Assembly: GCF_014334335.1 (NCBI RefSeq)
Contig: NZ_JACSEU010000001.1
Coordinates: 434,001 to 498,000, forward strand
Origin: Treponema sp. Marseille-Q3903
Lineage (GTDB): Bacteria; Spirochaetota; Spirochaetia; Treponematales; Treponemataceae
Direction of reading: 5' to 3'
DNA: 64,000 bases
The position numbers and the translations under genes are program-made. Positions 26,715 to 36,900 of this stretch are shown piece after piece (within the stretch, counting starts at the first letter, position 1; each line of letters begins with the position of its first letter). The notes beneath the pieces are model-generated. The model saw only the letters and a list, made by a program, of their open reading frames with translations. It was not told the DNA's origin and ran no database searches.

Positions 26715-27770
26715 TTATTCACGTAACAGTTCGGTCAAGCCTGTGTTTATGAAAATATTATCCTTACCGGCTTTTATGCATTTTAAAATTCCTCTGTCTT
26801 CCAACGTGTGCAGATAACGGGAAGCTGCCTTTCTCTCAATTCCCAATTTTTTTACAATGAATTCGATTTTGCAGTACGGGTTTTCAAAAAGTGTTTCTAC
26901 GAGTTCTTTCGAATAGATTTTTGATGCGTCTGTTTTTATTTTTTCAGCCGTATTTTCTAGGAGATTTTTTATATCTTTTACTTTTTCAATCGTCTCTGAG
27001 GCTGTTTGTTCAATTCCTTTTAGAATAAAAATAATCCAGTTTTCCCAAGCGTCTTCCGTTCGGACTTTTTGCAGAAGTTTGTAATATTCATCTTTGTTTT
27101 TTATGATGTATGAACTTAAGTACAAAATCGGAACTTCAAGATGGTGTTTCAAAATCAAATACAAAATATTTATGATTCTTCCCGTCCTGCCGTTTCCGTC
27201 ATAAAAAGGATGGATGCTTTCAAATTGATAATGAAGAACCGCAAGTTTTGAGAGCGAGTCGTCGGCATTGTTCAAATAATCTGTAAAATTTTTTAACAGT
27301 TCGTCTATTTCTTGTTTTGTCTGTGGCGGAGTGTAGACGATTTCATTTGTGCGGTCGTTCACGAGTTTTGTTCCGGGTAAGGTTCTGATTCCTGCCTCAT
27401 TTTGAACAAGTATTTTTTGGATGTTTACAATATCGTTTATTGAGATAAAATCGTGTGCTTTTAGCTGATAAAACCCAGAGTATAATGCTTCGCGATAAAA
27501 CATTACCTCTTTTGTCGCCGAATCTATTTTTTTTGCAGTTTCAGAAACCGCTTTATAAAGCTCGTCTTTTGTAGTAATTATGTTTTCAATCCCCGAACTG
27601 TCTTTTGATTCCTGCAATACAATTGCGTTTATAAGAATCATCTGGTTCGGAATTATGTTTGCAATTCCTTTAAGCTCCGCAAGTGTTTTTGCCGCTTTTG
27701 TTTCTGCTTTAAGAATGTTGATTGTTTCAATCTTTTTAGAATCAATCGGTAATTTTGATAACTCAAACAT
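26715..27770 (-). CDS. fic: Fic-family AMP/UMP-transferase, self-inhibited class
   Basis: 351 aa from the ATG at 27770. The core motif HPFYDGNGRTGR (187-198) is intact, with catalytic His187 and the anion-binding DGNGR loop. The inhibitory motif S-S-G-I-E-N (58-63) matches [S/T]-x-x-x-E-[G/N] and lies N-terminal to the core, so this is a class II Fic whose Glu62 blocks ATP until relieved. A C-terminal winged-helix-like region (~285-351, VKKLGIERKAASRYLHTLEDRGIL) suggests DNA binding or autoregulation. The start is set by a promoter 6 nt upstream. No antitoxin gene is adjacent. It follows the methyltransferase gene by 48 nt. Confidence 0.92.
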   Translation of the reverse strand: MFELSKLPIDSKKIETINILKAETKAAKTLAELKGIANIIPNQMILINAIVLQESKDSSGIENIITTKDELYKAVSETAKKIDSATKEVMFYREALYSGFYQLKAHDFISINDIVNIQKILVQNEAGIRTLPGTKLVNDRTNEIVYTPPQTKQEIDELLKNFTDYLNNADDSLSKLAVLHYQFESIHPFYDGNGRTGRIINILYLILKHHLEVPILYLSSYIIKNKDEYYKLLQKVRTEDAWENWIIFILKGIEQTASETIEKVKDIKNLLENTAEKIKTDASKIYSKELVETLFENPYCKIEFIVKKLGIERKAASRYLHTLEDRGILKCIKAGKDNIFINTGLTELLRE

Positions 27771-27845
27771 GTACCAATTATATGCATGTTTGGGATATAT
27801 TGCAAGTTTGTGTACCAATTATTTGATTTTTGGGATATGTTGCAA
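27770..27845 (-). promoter_or_regulatory. Tandem 35-bp repeats containing the fic promoter
   Basis: Two imperfect direct repeats (27770-27805 and 27811-27845, period 41 bp). On minus, the copy next to fic reads TTGCAA (27805-27800), 17 nt, TATAAT (27782-27777), then 6 nt to the fic ATG. The other copy keeps TTGCAA and an AATAAT box, and overlaps the methyltransferase stop codon. Confidence 0.7.
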
Positions 27846-29012
27846 TTGCGTGATTTCCTCGTCGAACAGTTGTGAAACTTTATCGCAGCGCTTTTTACAG
27901 ATTTCTGCAATTTCGTTCTCGTCTTTTTGAATGAGAATGCATTTGCGCTTGCCGCCATCTTCTTTGTTTAGTCTGCAAACTGCTTCAAACGTCGTTCCAC
28001 TTCCTGCAAAAAAATCGAGAATTAAAGCGTCGGTAGGCATTGATGTGATTTTTATCAAGTGCTCTATCAAGTCTACAGGTTTTGGATTGTCGAACGAGCA
28101 TTTTATGCCAATCAATTTGTCGAGGTTATTTTGTGCAGAACGTGTAGACTCTACGCAGTCAATTATGTTCTTTGGAATCACTTCCTGTTTATCATCATTA
28201 AAAATTTTTATACGTGGGACTGATGAATATTCGCTCTGATGTCCCCAGTAGATTCTGTTGTCTGCAATCAGCTTTTCCATCTTTTCTTTTGATACCTGCC
28301 ACTGCCTTGTCCACAACTTTCCGCTTGGAGATTTGATTGTAAAATAATTTTTGTGATTCGGATTTGAGCGTTTTTCTGAAAATGAGATGCTGCCGCTAAA
28401 CCAATTTCCTCTTTGGTCATCATCTTCATTTTTTGTTGCCCAGCCTGTTTTTTCAATCTGACGAAATTCTGCCAGATTTTTTTTGTCTTTTGCGTAGCAA
28501 AGCGTGTGCTGTTGGAGCGTCCTTGACCATTTATCTTTTTTGCCTTTTCCGTGAAGCCACATAAAATCGTTTACAAAGTTTTCTTCACCAAAGATTTTGT
28601 CGCACAGCAATTTAAGCACGTACAATTCACTCTGGTCGATTGCAATAAAAATACAAGAAGTTTCTTTCATCAATTTTTTTGCAATGTTCAAACGGCGCGA
28701 CATAAAACTAAGCCATGCTGAATGTCTGTCTTTTCCATCCGCAAAATCGTCGTTATAGCTGAACGATTTTCCGGTGTTGTATGGCGGATCGATGTATATG
28801 ATGTCTACTTTCAGCGCATTTTGTGCCATCAGCTTCAAAGCAGGATAATTGTCGGACATTATAAAAATGTGTGGAACGTCCGAATGTTTTTTTTCGCCGT
28901 CGGAAAATCGGCGAATCAATTCGGCAAAATCGCCTGCCCAAGAGATTTCGCTCAGCTTTGAATCATCGTCATAACGCTCTGGAAAATCTGTCCATGAAAA
29001 AGTCAGCGGCAT
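27819..29012 (-). CDS. Site-specific adenine-N6 DNA methyltransferase (type III Mod-like, beta class)
   Basis: 397 aa. Motif IV DPPYNTGKSFSYNDDF (D75-Y78) precedes motif I ILDFFAGSGTTFEA (~331-344), the beta-class order used by type III Mod subunits and many orphan enzymes. Target recognition would lie in the ~110-300 region. It transfers a methyl group from SAM to adenine N6. No restriction subunit is nearby, so it is solitary or a remnant. It is shorter than typical type III Mod proteins. It sits between the DUF1015 and fic genes on one strand. A decayed 80-bp fragment of it lies at 42126-42205. Confidence 0.88.
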   Translation of the reverse strand: MPLTFSWTDFPERYDDDSKLSEISWAGDFAELIRRFSDGEKKHSDVPHIFIMSDNYPALKLMAQNALKVDIIYIDPPYNTGKSFSYNDDFADGKDRHSAWLSFMSRRLNIAKKLMKETSCIFIAIDQSELYVLKLLCDKIFGEENFVNDFMWLHGKGKKDKWSRTLQQHTLCYAKDKKNLAEFRQIEKTGWATKNEDDDQRGNWFSGSISFSEKRSNPNHKNYFTIKSPSGKLWTRQWQVSKEKMEKLIADNRIYWGHQSEYSSVPRIKIFNDDKQEVIPKNIIDCVESTRSAQNNLDKLIGIKCSFDNPKPVDLIEHLIKITSMPTDALILDFFAGSGTTFEAVCRLNKEDGGKRKCILIQKDENEIAEICKKRCDKVSQLFDEEITQLQHIPKIK

Positions 29013-29041
29013 ATCTTTTTACTCTGCGCAATTTATGTTTT

Positions 29042-30418
29042 TTAAAACAGCATTCTGCATTCAAGATAAAAGCGTTTTTCATCTGCCTCGCCCATGCTGA
29101 AACTTTTTCTCGGGAGCGGTCCACTTTTGTTTATTGTTTCAAAAAAACTGTCTTTTTCGATTGGCGGAAGCAATATTCCAACTGCCCCTATTTTGTTTCC
29201 CAATTTTATAACTTCGTCCGCACCGTGAATATAATCTATTTCAATTTTGCATGTTGCGTTTGTGCTGTTCTGGACGTTTTTGTCTTTTGCAGATAATTTT
29301 GCCTGCTCATCTTTAATAAAACTGTCAATCTTAGGTTGTAGCTTTGCCACTGCAAGTTCTTTTATATTTGTTTTGAGCAACACGTATTTTTGCTTTCCGT
29401 TTTTATCGAGATACGCAAATCCGAAATCTGCTGAGGAGTGTTTTACAGATTTTTCAAGTTCTGTAGCGTCTGAAACTTCACAGACTGTTCCATTGAGTGA
29501 ATTTTTAAGAAAAGAGATGAGTTTTTCGTTATCTGCATTGAAAATAACTCTGTGTATCGGCTCAAAAGTCAGCCCTTTGTCGTAGATGTTTACAATTTCA
29601 ACAAGAGCGTACCTCACTGGGCAGTTTGATATTTCTTCATCGGTAGCTCCTTTTGATTGCAGCAAAGATTTGTGTTCATCCCAAACTGCTTTTGCTGTGG
29701 CGAGCGAATGGTTTCCGTCTCCAACTGCAAACAAAAATGTGGAACCGTCATCGAGAGTGTTCTTGTCTGCAATTTTTGAAAGAGACGCTGCAACGCGAGA
29801 TAACTCTTCATTATTTTCTAAAGTCCAACCTTTTATATAACCGCCGTTGCACATCAATTCACCGTTGTAAACAGGGAGTCGCCCGCTGACGATTTTTCCA
29901 GCAACTCCGATTAAAATATCATCTTTATCATTTACCAAAAGCATTATGTGCGGCAGTTCGAGCGGCGCTCCACGCCTGATTTCCATCCTAGGAGGAATTC
30001 GTTCAACGATTGTTGCTTCTGTTGCTCTAATATTCGCTTTGCTGAAAGGTTTCCATTCATAAGTTTCCAAATCAATTTCGGCGACTAATCCTTTTCTGGT
30101 GCGCCCGAATGAAGTCTTTCTCTCTACGTAAATAAATCCTTCTATCGGATTTGCAAAAACACCGTCATCGAGATATTTTCTCATCGATTTACGGATGTTT
30201 GCGATTCGCTCGGTTTTATCAGGAGAGTTGAGATAAATTTCCGGCAATATCAGATTAAGCGTTGACGGTTTGCCGGATGCGTTTTTTTCAACATTTTTCC
30301 AATACTCTTTGTCTTGCGTGTATTGGTCGCAAGCGATTACAGACCAACTCTTTAAATCGATGTTTTTTGGCAGGAGGATTTTAGGTACACGGAGTCCTAA
30401 TTCTTCAATCTTTTTCAT
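29042..30418 (-). CDS. DUF1015 family protein
   Basis: 458 aa. The N-terminus RVPKILLPKNIDLKSWSVIACDQYTQ and the central FAVGDGNHSLATAKAVWDE are characteristic of this uncharacterised family, often annotated as HTH- or kinase-like but without proven activity. PNLILP-like and RRGAPLELPHIMLL segments also fit. It is first in the minus-strand set DUF1015-methyltransferase-fic. A TATACT box ends 7 nt before the ATG, so a leaderless message is likely. A copy of its first ~20 codons is found reversed relative to rpoN at 42196-42253. Confidence 0.85.
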   Translation of the reverse strand: MKKIEELGLRVPKILLPKNIDLKSWSVIACDQYTQDKEYWKNVEKNASGKPSTLNLILPEIYLNSPDKTERIANIRKSMRKYLDDGVFANPIEGFIYVERKTSFGRTRKGLVAEIDLETYEWKPFSKANIRATEATIVERIPPRMEIRRGAPLELPHIMLLVNDKDDILIGVAGKIVSGRLPVYNGELMCNGGYIKGWTLENNEELSRVAASLSKIADKNTLDDGSTFLFAVGDGNHSLATAKAVWDEHKSLLQSKGATDEEISNCPVRYALVEIVNIYDKGLTFEPIHRVIFNADNEKLISFLKNSLNGTVCEVSDATELEKSVKHSSADFGFAYLDKNGKQKYVLLKTNIKELAVAKLQPKIDSFIKDEQAKLSAKDKNVQNSTNATCKIEIDYIHGADEVIKLGNKIGAVGILLPPIEKDSFFETINKSGPLPRKSFSMGEADEKRFYLECRMLF

Positions 30419-30425
30419 ATTTTTA

Positions 30426-30431
30426 AGTATA
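30426..30431 (-). promoter_or_regulatory. -10 box of DUF1015 gene
   Basis: TATACT on minus, 7 nt before the ATG at 30418; the -35 region is weak. No Shine-Dalgarno. Confidence 0.45.
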
Positions 30432-30466
30432 CCGGTAGAAGCTAAATTATGCTATAATTCCTATAG

Positions 30467-30575
30467 ATGAAAACATCTAATTCGCAGCGTTAGGTTTATA
30501 AGCAGATAAAAGGGTAGTTTTTGAAACTTTCGTTCTATCAAATTCAAGCTCTCAGTTTTTTATCTATGACTAACT
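30467..30575 (+). pseudogene. Decayed 5' fragment of rpoN
   Basis: About 105 nt aligned without gaps to the first 35 codons of the intact rpoN at 42302, including the TATAAT promoter region upstream. Codons 9 and 17 have become TAG, so it is not translated. It ends where the duplicated giant-gene leader begins (~30571). Together with 30589-30736 (promoter and leader of copy B) it accounts for the 318-bp gap between genes here. Confidence 0.9.
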
Positions 30576-30868
30576 ACCTAATTGTGCCCTCTTGCAAAGT
30601 TGTAATCCAGATGTTATATTCTGGTGGCGAGATATATTTAAAGAAAAGTTAATAAAGTGCCGAAAAATAAAAGATAATACTATTTAAAAAGTGTTTTCGT
30701 TAGCGGATATGAGAGTTTCTAACAACGGAGGCATATATGAAAAATATTCCTTTATTTCAGACTTTAAAACTTTTTTACGATTTCGGTATTTTTTTTACTT
30801 TTTATAATTTGTTTTTATTTTCTTGTATAGCAAGATTTGTTGCAGCTGCAAGAATACAAACTCCTTTA
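30571..30868 (+). repeat. Duplicated leader module, copy B
   Basis: Counterpart of 14900-15197. The leader between the promoter and the small ORF is nearly unchanged, which is higher conservation than in the middle of the giant genes. Confidence 0.85.
30592..30620 (+). promoter_or_regulatory. Sigma-70 promoter of giant lipoprotein operon B
   Basis: TTGCAA, 17-nt spacer, TATATT, same as operon A. Confidence 0.65.
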
Positions 30869-30955
30869 ATTAAAATTTTTCTCCCTGTTATTGTATTGCA
30901 AATATTTTTGTTTGCCGCCGGAGTAAATCTGTGTGATGAAAGAGGCATTTTATGA
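30737..30955 (+). CDS. Small hydrophobic protein, copy B
   Basis: 72 aa, preceded by the same GGAGG site as copy A. The first ~44 residues match the copy A peptide (MKNIPL..., FYDFGIFFTF, LFLFSCIA). It then continues with a second hydrophobic stretch (IKIFLPVIVLQIFLFAAGV) and a short charged tail. It overlaps the start of giant gene B by four nucleotides (ATGA), so the two are translationally coupled. Copy B may be the fuller ancestral form, copy A having been interrupted where the 398-aa gene lies. Function unknown; a membrane partner or leader peptide for the lipoprotein is possible. Confidence 0.55.
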   Translation: MKNIPLFQTLKLFYDFGIFFTFYNLFLFSCIARFVAAARIQTPLIKIFLPVIVLQIFLFAAGVNLCDERGIL

Positions 30956-33900
30956 AAAAGATTTCCAGTTATTTTGGGATTTTAGCTTTTTTAATACTTG
31001 CGATAGTAACATTTTCATGTGAAATTGGACTTGGAGCTGCTATAGATATCGTTCCGCCAAAAGCGGAAATCTCCAGTCCAAAAGATAGCGCCATAATAAG
31101 AGGAGATTTTTCACTATTTGGAACATGGACGGACGATGGAGAACTTGGAAAAGTAGAAGTAGTTTTGCAATCAACGTCTAATTCTTCTTTACATTATAAT
31201 TTTAAGGGAGAATTTACAGGCAACTTGCCGAACGAAGAAAAAACGTGGAAGTGTTTAATAAATCCTGTGTCTAGTACGAATCCTGTAAAAGATGGCGAAT
31301 ATACAGCGACAATTTCTTTTTTTGACAAAGCAGGAAGAGAATCAAAAGTTACAAAGACTTTTACGATAGACAACACCCCTCCGGTTATAGTGTTGCAGCG
31401 GCCCGGAACAAAAAAAGGTTCTGCAAACGCGGATTCTTACGGACAGATATTTTCTCTTGAAGGACAGGGAGCGGACTCAAATAATATAGACCATATCGAT
31501 ATTCGAATCTATGATGACAGTGCATGTCTAAACTATCTTAGAACAGTCACACTCAACAACGTTCCGTTGAATATAAAACTGGATGTTGCGAAATTCGGCG
31601 AAGACGTTTACACCGCAATTTACGGCAGCACCGGAAAAAACGGTGAAAAGAAGTTGTACTGTGAGATTGATTCGTATGACGGCGCTCAAAAATATCCTAC
31701 CGAGATAGGAAAAAAGCAGACGGCAGAAGACCTTATCGGAAACAAAACTTCAACATATTATCTGTACGATGACTTACAGAAGGATATCCTATCAAAATAC
31801 AACATTGCACGCCTTTATGAGATGATGAACGGCACGTACAGCCCTTCTGAAGACGGAAGTTCTTCAGGAGAGAGTGCCGAGCAAATTATTGAGAAGGTAA
31901 AACAAGTTTTATCAGGAAGAGAATCAAGGGTCGGAATGTTTTCTTTGAATCCTGAAAATAGCCCAAGGTTTACAGTGAACGGGAAAGATGCGTTAAGAGC
32001 GGAAAATCTGAACATGCAAGACCAAAGTCAAGGGTACTACATCACAGAAGGAACAGAGATATCTGTAGAAGTGTCTCCCGGCCTCGACGGCACACCGCTT
32101 GTAAACACAACTGAAAGCCCTCTGAAAGTTTACGCAATTGAATGCAATGCGCAGGGAACAGTTTTAACAGGTGCAAAAGAAATCTATCTACATGTCGTAA
32201 AAAATTTTCAAAAAGCAGGTTCTACATATAAACTTTTTGTAAAACTTGATTTAGGAAACTCTGTTTCTGAAGACGGTACGGAGCATCTACAACTTGGAAA
32301 AACGTATCGTTTTGGTGTTAAAGGAAAAGATGATAAAGGAAACGGAATAATAGCTTCAGCAAGCACCGGTTACGGATTTCTTCTTGAATCTTCAGGGCTT
32401 GCGCCGGAGTTGAAAGTTACGGCTCCAGTAGATTCAACTGTCTATGTAAAAAAAGGTGACGGTGTTACTATAACCGGTGAGACAACTACAGGCGCAGGAC
32501 TTCCTCTTGTAGAAATCTTTATAGGAAACTCTACAACTCCTGCATATAGTCATCAGTTTACAGATTTAGAAGGAACTCCTAGCGGGGGCAATAAAAAATA
32601 CACATTCAATACCGTTATCCCGAGCAATGAATTTAGCCAGACTGATGATAAAGACTATTCTATTGACATTAAATCGCGCATTGGCGGCAAAGCCTCGACG
32701 ATTACAAAAACTGTCTTCTATGACGTTCACGAACCGGCTATCGATTTTACAAATATCACTCCGGTAATCACTTCGTATGAATTTGAAAGCGATGCGGATA
32801 AGGCTCTTGCAAGTGATAATATAAAACCCGACGGAACGTTCAAAAACCCTTTTATAAACGGCAAAGTTCACTTTAAAGGAATTGTGCAGGATACTTTTAC
32901 AAAAATTGCGAGTGTTGACTGGCATGTAAATCAAGACAATGTAACGATTCCGGGACTTGGCGGGCATGGGCTTAGAGCTAGCTTTGATGTTGAATTAGAC
33001 ACAACATTGACGGGCGTTACAATTACCGACAACAAAGAACTCACAGTTGTTTTTGAAGCAACTGACAGCGCCGGAAATAAAAAAACTGTAAATAAAAAAT
33101 ACTTTTTCTGCCAAAATACAGACAAACCGGTTGCAGGACCTAACAATCAGAATGCTTGGACTGCAAAAGCACAACAGCCAAAACAGATAAAAGAAGGTTC
33201 TCTTGTTACTCCTGCTAATCCTGCATCTCGCATGAATAAACTTTTTGCAGGAAGCTCCATATATGCAAAGGTAACAGATGACGACGGGATACGGAAAGTC
33301 GAGTTCAAGGTAGAAAAACTTGGCTATGATACAAATTATGAAAATTCTTACGTCCTTTCAGACCAAACTTCTGTTCCTACTGAAGTAAAAAGTGAAACTA
33401 TCACAGATTTAGGAGACACAGTAGAAACGATAGTAAGCCATCAGATGCCGAGCTCTAGCGGTTATTTTAAGGTTGCAATCACGGTTACTGACACAAACAA
33501 TATTTCTTGTGTTAAGAGTTTTGTTGTGCAGATGACAGGGGCGGCTCCCGATGTAACAGTTACAAATAAGTCTGATTTTATAAAAAATGGAGATAAAGTT
33601 AAACTTGAAGTAAAAATGACAGGAGAAGCTCCGTTTACGATTGTAGTTTTACAAGATGATGGAACTCCAAATTGGCAACAAACTAATTCAGAAACAGAAA
33701 GCGGCGACACAAAAGAAATAGAAGTAACTCCTATACCAAGTCATGTGTCTCAAAAGATAAAAGTTAAAGTAACCGACAGCTCCGGCGGCTCAACCACAAA
33801 AGAAGTCAGCTATAAAGTAGATAATACTGGTCCGACCGTGCCGGTGATTGAATCTCCGGCTGCCGGCTCGACAGGAAATAACTCTCTTTCAGGATCATCA

Positions 33901-36900
33901 TTTGTATTTACCGGCACGGCAAACGACGCTACGGCTTCAAATCCAAATGAAACAACTTCAGGAATTAAAAAACTTTATTATAAGTTTATGACGAGCGACA
34001 CAAGTCCGACAACATGGGATTCTCAAGTAGCTGTCAGTGGAACTTGGAACATAAATGCGATATTACAGAACGGGCATGGAACATCTTCCGGCACAACGTT
34101 GTATGAAGGAACTTATTGGCTTTATGTAAAGAGCGAAGACGGAGCTGGAAACGAATCTTCTGTCGTAAAGCGAGAATTTTCTGTAGACAAGGCAGCTCCT
34201 AGCGTTACAGAGGTAAAACTCAATGGAACACAAGTGCTTACAGAGGGGGTTGTAAAATACTTTAATAGCGCATTAGGGGATTTTACGATAAGCGGAAAAG
34301 TGACAGACACTAACGGGCTTCAAAGTTTTAAAGTAAATGGCGCTTCTGTAACACCGGCGCCTGACGGCACTTGGTCTTACGATATAACAAGAGCGGAAGA
34401 CAGTCAGATTGATTTTTCTATTGTTGCAACAGACAAAGCCGGAAGAACTACAACAAAAAATTATTCAATTTACTGCGATACAAAACCTCCAACGCTCTCT
34501 ATCACAAACCCTGATGCAGATTTGACCGGAGAAACTTCTCTTTCTGTGTCAAACTACACTTTCCGCGCTTCCGTGAACGATTCCGGCTCGGGAGTTGATT
34601 CATTCAAATATATGATTACTCAAGACGACATTTCAGACATAACAACTTCAGCAGAAGCCGGAACAGGCTGGACGATAGTTACAGGTTCTTCATTCATCGC
34701 TCAAAAAGAACTGATTGAAGGAACAACACCGCAACTCGGCAAACTCCACGAAGGAAAGTGGTATTTATATACATACGCAAAAGATAAAATCGGAACAGCT
34801 GCGACAGAAAAACGCACATTCTGGGTAGATAAAAAATCTCCAACTCTCTCACTCGACAACATCGCGTCTGTTACAAACCAAGCTGTAGTTGTAAAAGGAA
34901 GTGCAAGCGATGCAAACGGAATAAAGGATGTAAAAGTAAAATTTGATCCAAAACCGACCGGTTGGATTTCTGATACAAAAACTTTGACAGATGTGGAACT
35001 TGCGACAGGTGAAACATTCACTGTAGGCTCGGGAAATGATTTGTCAGACGGTTCATACTCAATCCAAATTACAGCAACCGACAAAGCTGGAAAAACCACA
35101 AGCAAAACAAGAACAGTTCTTGTAGACACAGCTAGCCCGGATGGAACTGTTTCTATGGATTCATCGGAAACAGCGACTGTTATAGGTTCGGAAAATTGGT
35201 ACAAAAAAGGCTCTCTAAAAGTGAGGTTTACGCAAACCCCAGATTCAGGCTCTGAGATTGAAGAGGTAAAAGCAAAGTTTATAGAAGATGGCGGAACTGA
35301 TTATTCAGGATTGCAAGATTTTACTAAGAAAACTCAAGCAGGAAATACTTGGTGGGAAGGAACATTAAACGCTGCTCGACAAGGAAAGAACTGTATTTAT
35401 CTAGTTGTAAAAGACAAGGCAGGCAATGAAAGAATAAAGAATACAAATGACAATATTGCTATCTATGTCGATACAGAATCACCTGATGACTGCACCGTAT
35501 ACAACTACGTTTTAGACAGCACAAACTATTCTACGGAAACTGCAATTACCGGTTCAAAAACAATCAACGGTAAGATTCCAAGAACATTTGTGATAAAAGC
35601 TGTTGACAACGATGACAATGGCAGCGGAACGTTCTCTGGAATTGGAAAAATCTACTATAAGTACGACAATGTAGACGCTCATAAAATTGATGCTGCCGTA
35701 TTGAACGCATCAGATAACACATATAAAATCACGATTCCGGCAAATACGATATCTGACATATATCAGAAGACAGGAACTGTAAAATTCTATCTTGAAGACA
35801 AAGTTGGAAACCGCATGGAATTTTCATCATTTAGTTTTGTGCTTGACACCACGCCTCCAGCTGTAGTTATAAATCCTGTAACAGACTCCTATAAGGCTTC
35901 TGATGGAGATGCGACTTTAAATATAGATGTCAATGGCGAGATAGTCATTTCCGGAACTTCTGACGAGATTGCGACAGTCACTCTAAAATATTTTGTCGGC
36001 ACGGCAGAACCAAACTGGGCGACAGACTCGGGAGTAAAGACAGCGCCTGTAAGCGGAACAACAATCTGGACTTCTTCTATAAGTACAATAACGGAAAACG
36101 ACACCAGCAATCTCTACGTAAAAGCGTTTGCAAAAGATGAAGCTGGTAACGAAGGAGAATCTCTCACAACAATTCTTTATATAAACCAAGATTCAGACCG
36201 CCCAATAATAACGTTCTCTAATCTCGACCTTTCTGCAACTACAGTTTGGCTCAAGGGAATCAAGACAGTCTACGGTTCAGTATTAGATGACGACGGCACA
36301 ATCAATTCGATAGAATACAAAAACGGCGCCGGCGGAACATACCATCCGATAACTATTGATAACAGTTCTTGGGAACAGGAGATGGCGGACGGTCAGAATG
36401 ATATCTACTTTAAGATAACAGATTCTAAAGGTACGGTTTTTGAAACAGGTACTACAAAGCAGCCAAAACTCAAAAGCGTAAAAACAGGTTCTACGACAAT
36501 TAAGGAAGGTGTTCTCACAATCAAAGTTGATACGACTCCTCCTAGATATACAAACCTTGAATTTGCTTCAAAAAAGAACGATATAACTATATCTGCATTC
36601 ACCGACGAAATAAATTCGCTTATTTTTGGCGGCGAGTATTCAAAGATTCTTGTAAAACTTAAAGCTTCCGACGAAAACGGAGTTGCTTCTGTAAAATTAA
36701 AACTTGGAAATCAAACTTATGATGCAACTATTGAGGGTACAAATCCTGCGGCGCAAGATGCAAACAAAAACAATTCCGATTCACACGCTTGGGAATTTGG
36801 CGAAATAACAATTCCTAACAATCTTACAGGTCCTACAGTTATGCGCCTTATCATAACCGACCAGGCTGGAACAAATCTCGAAGACAATATAAACTTTGGG

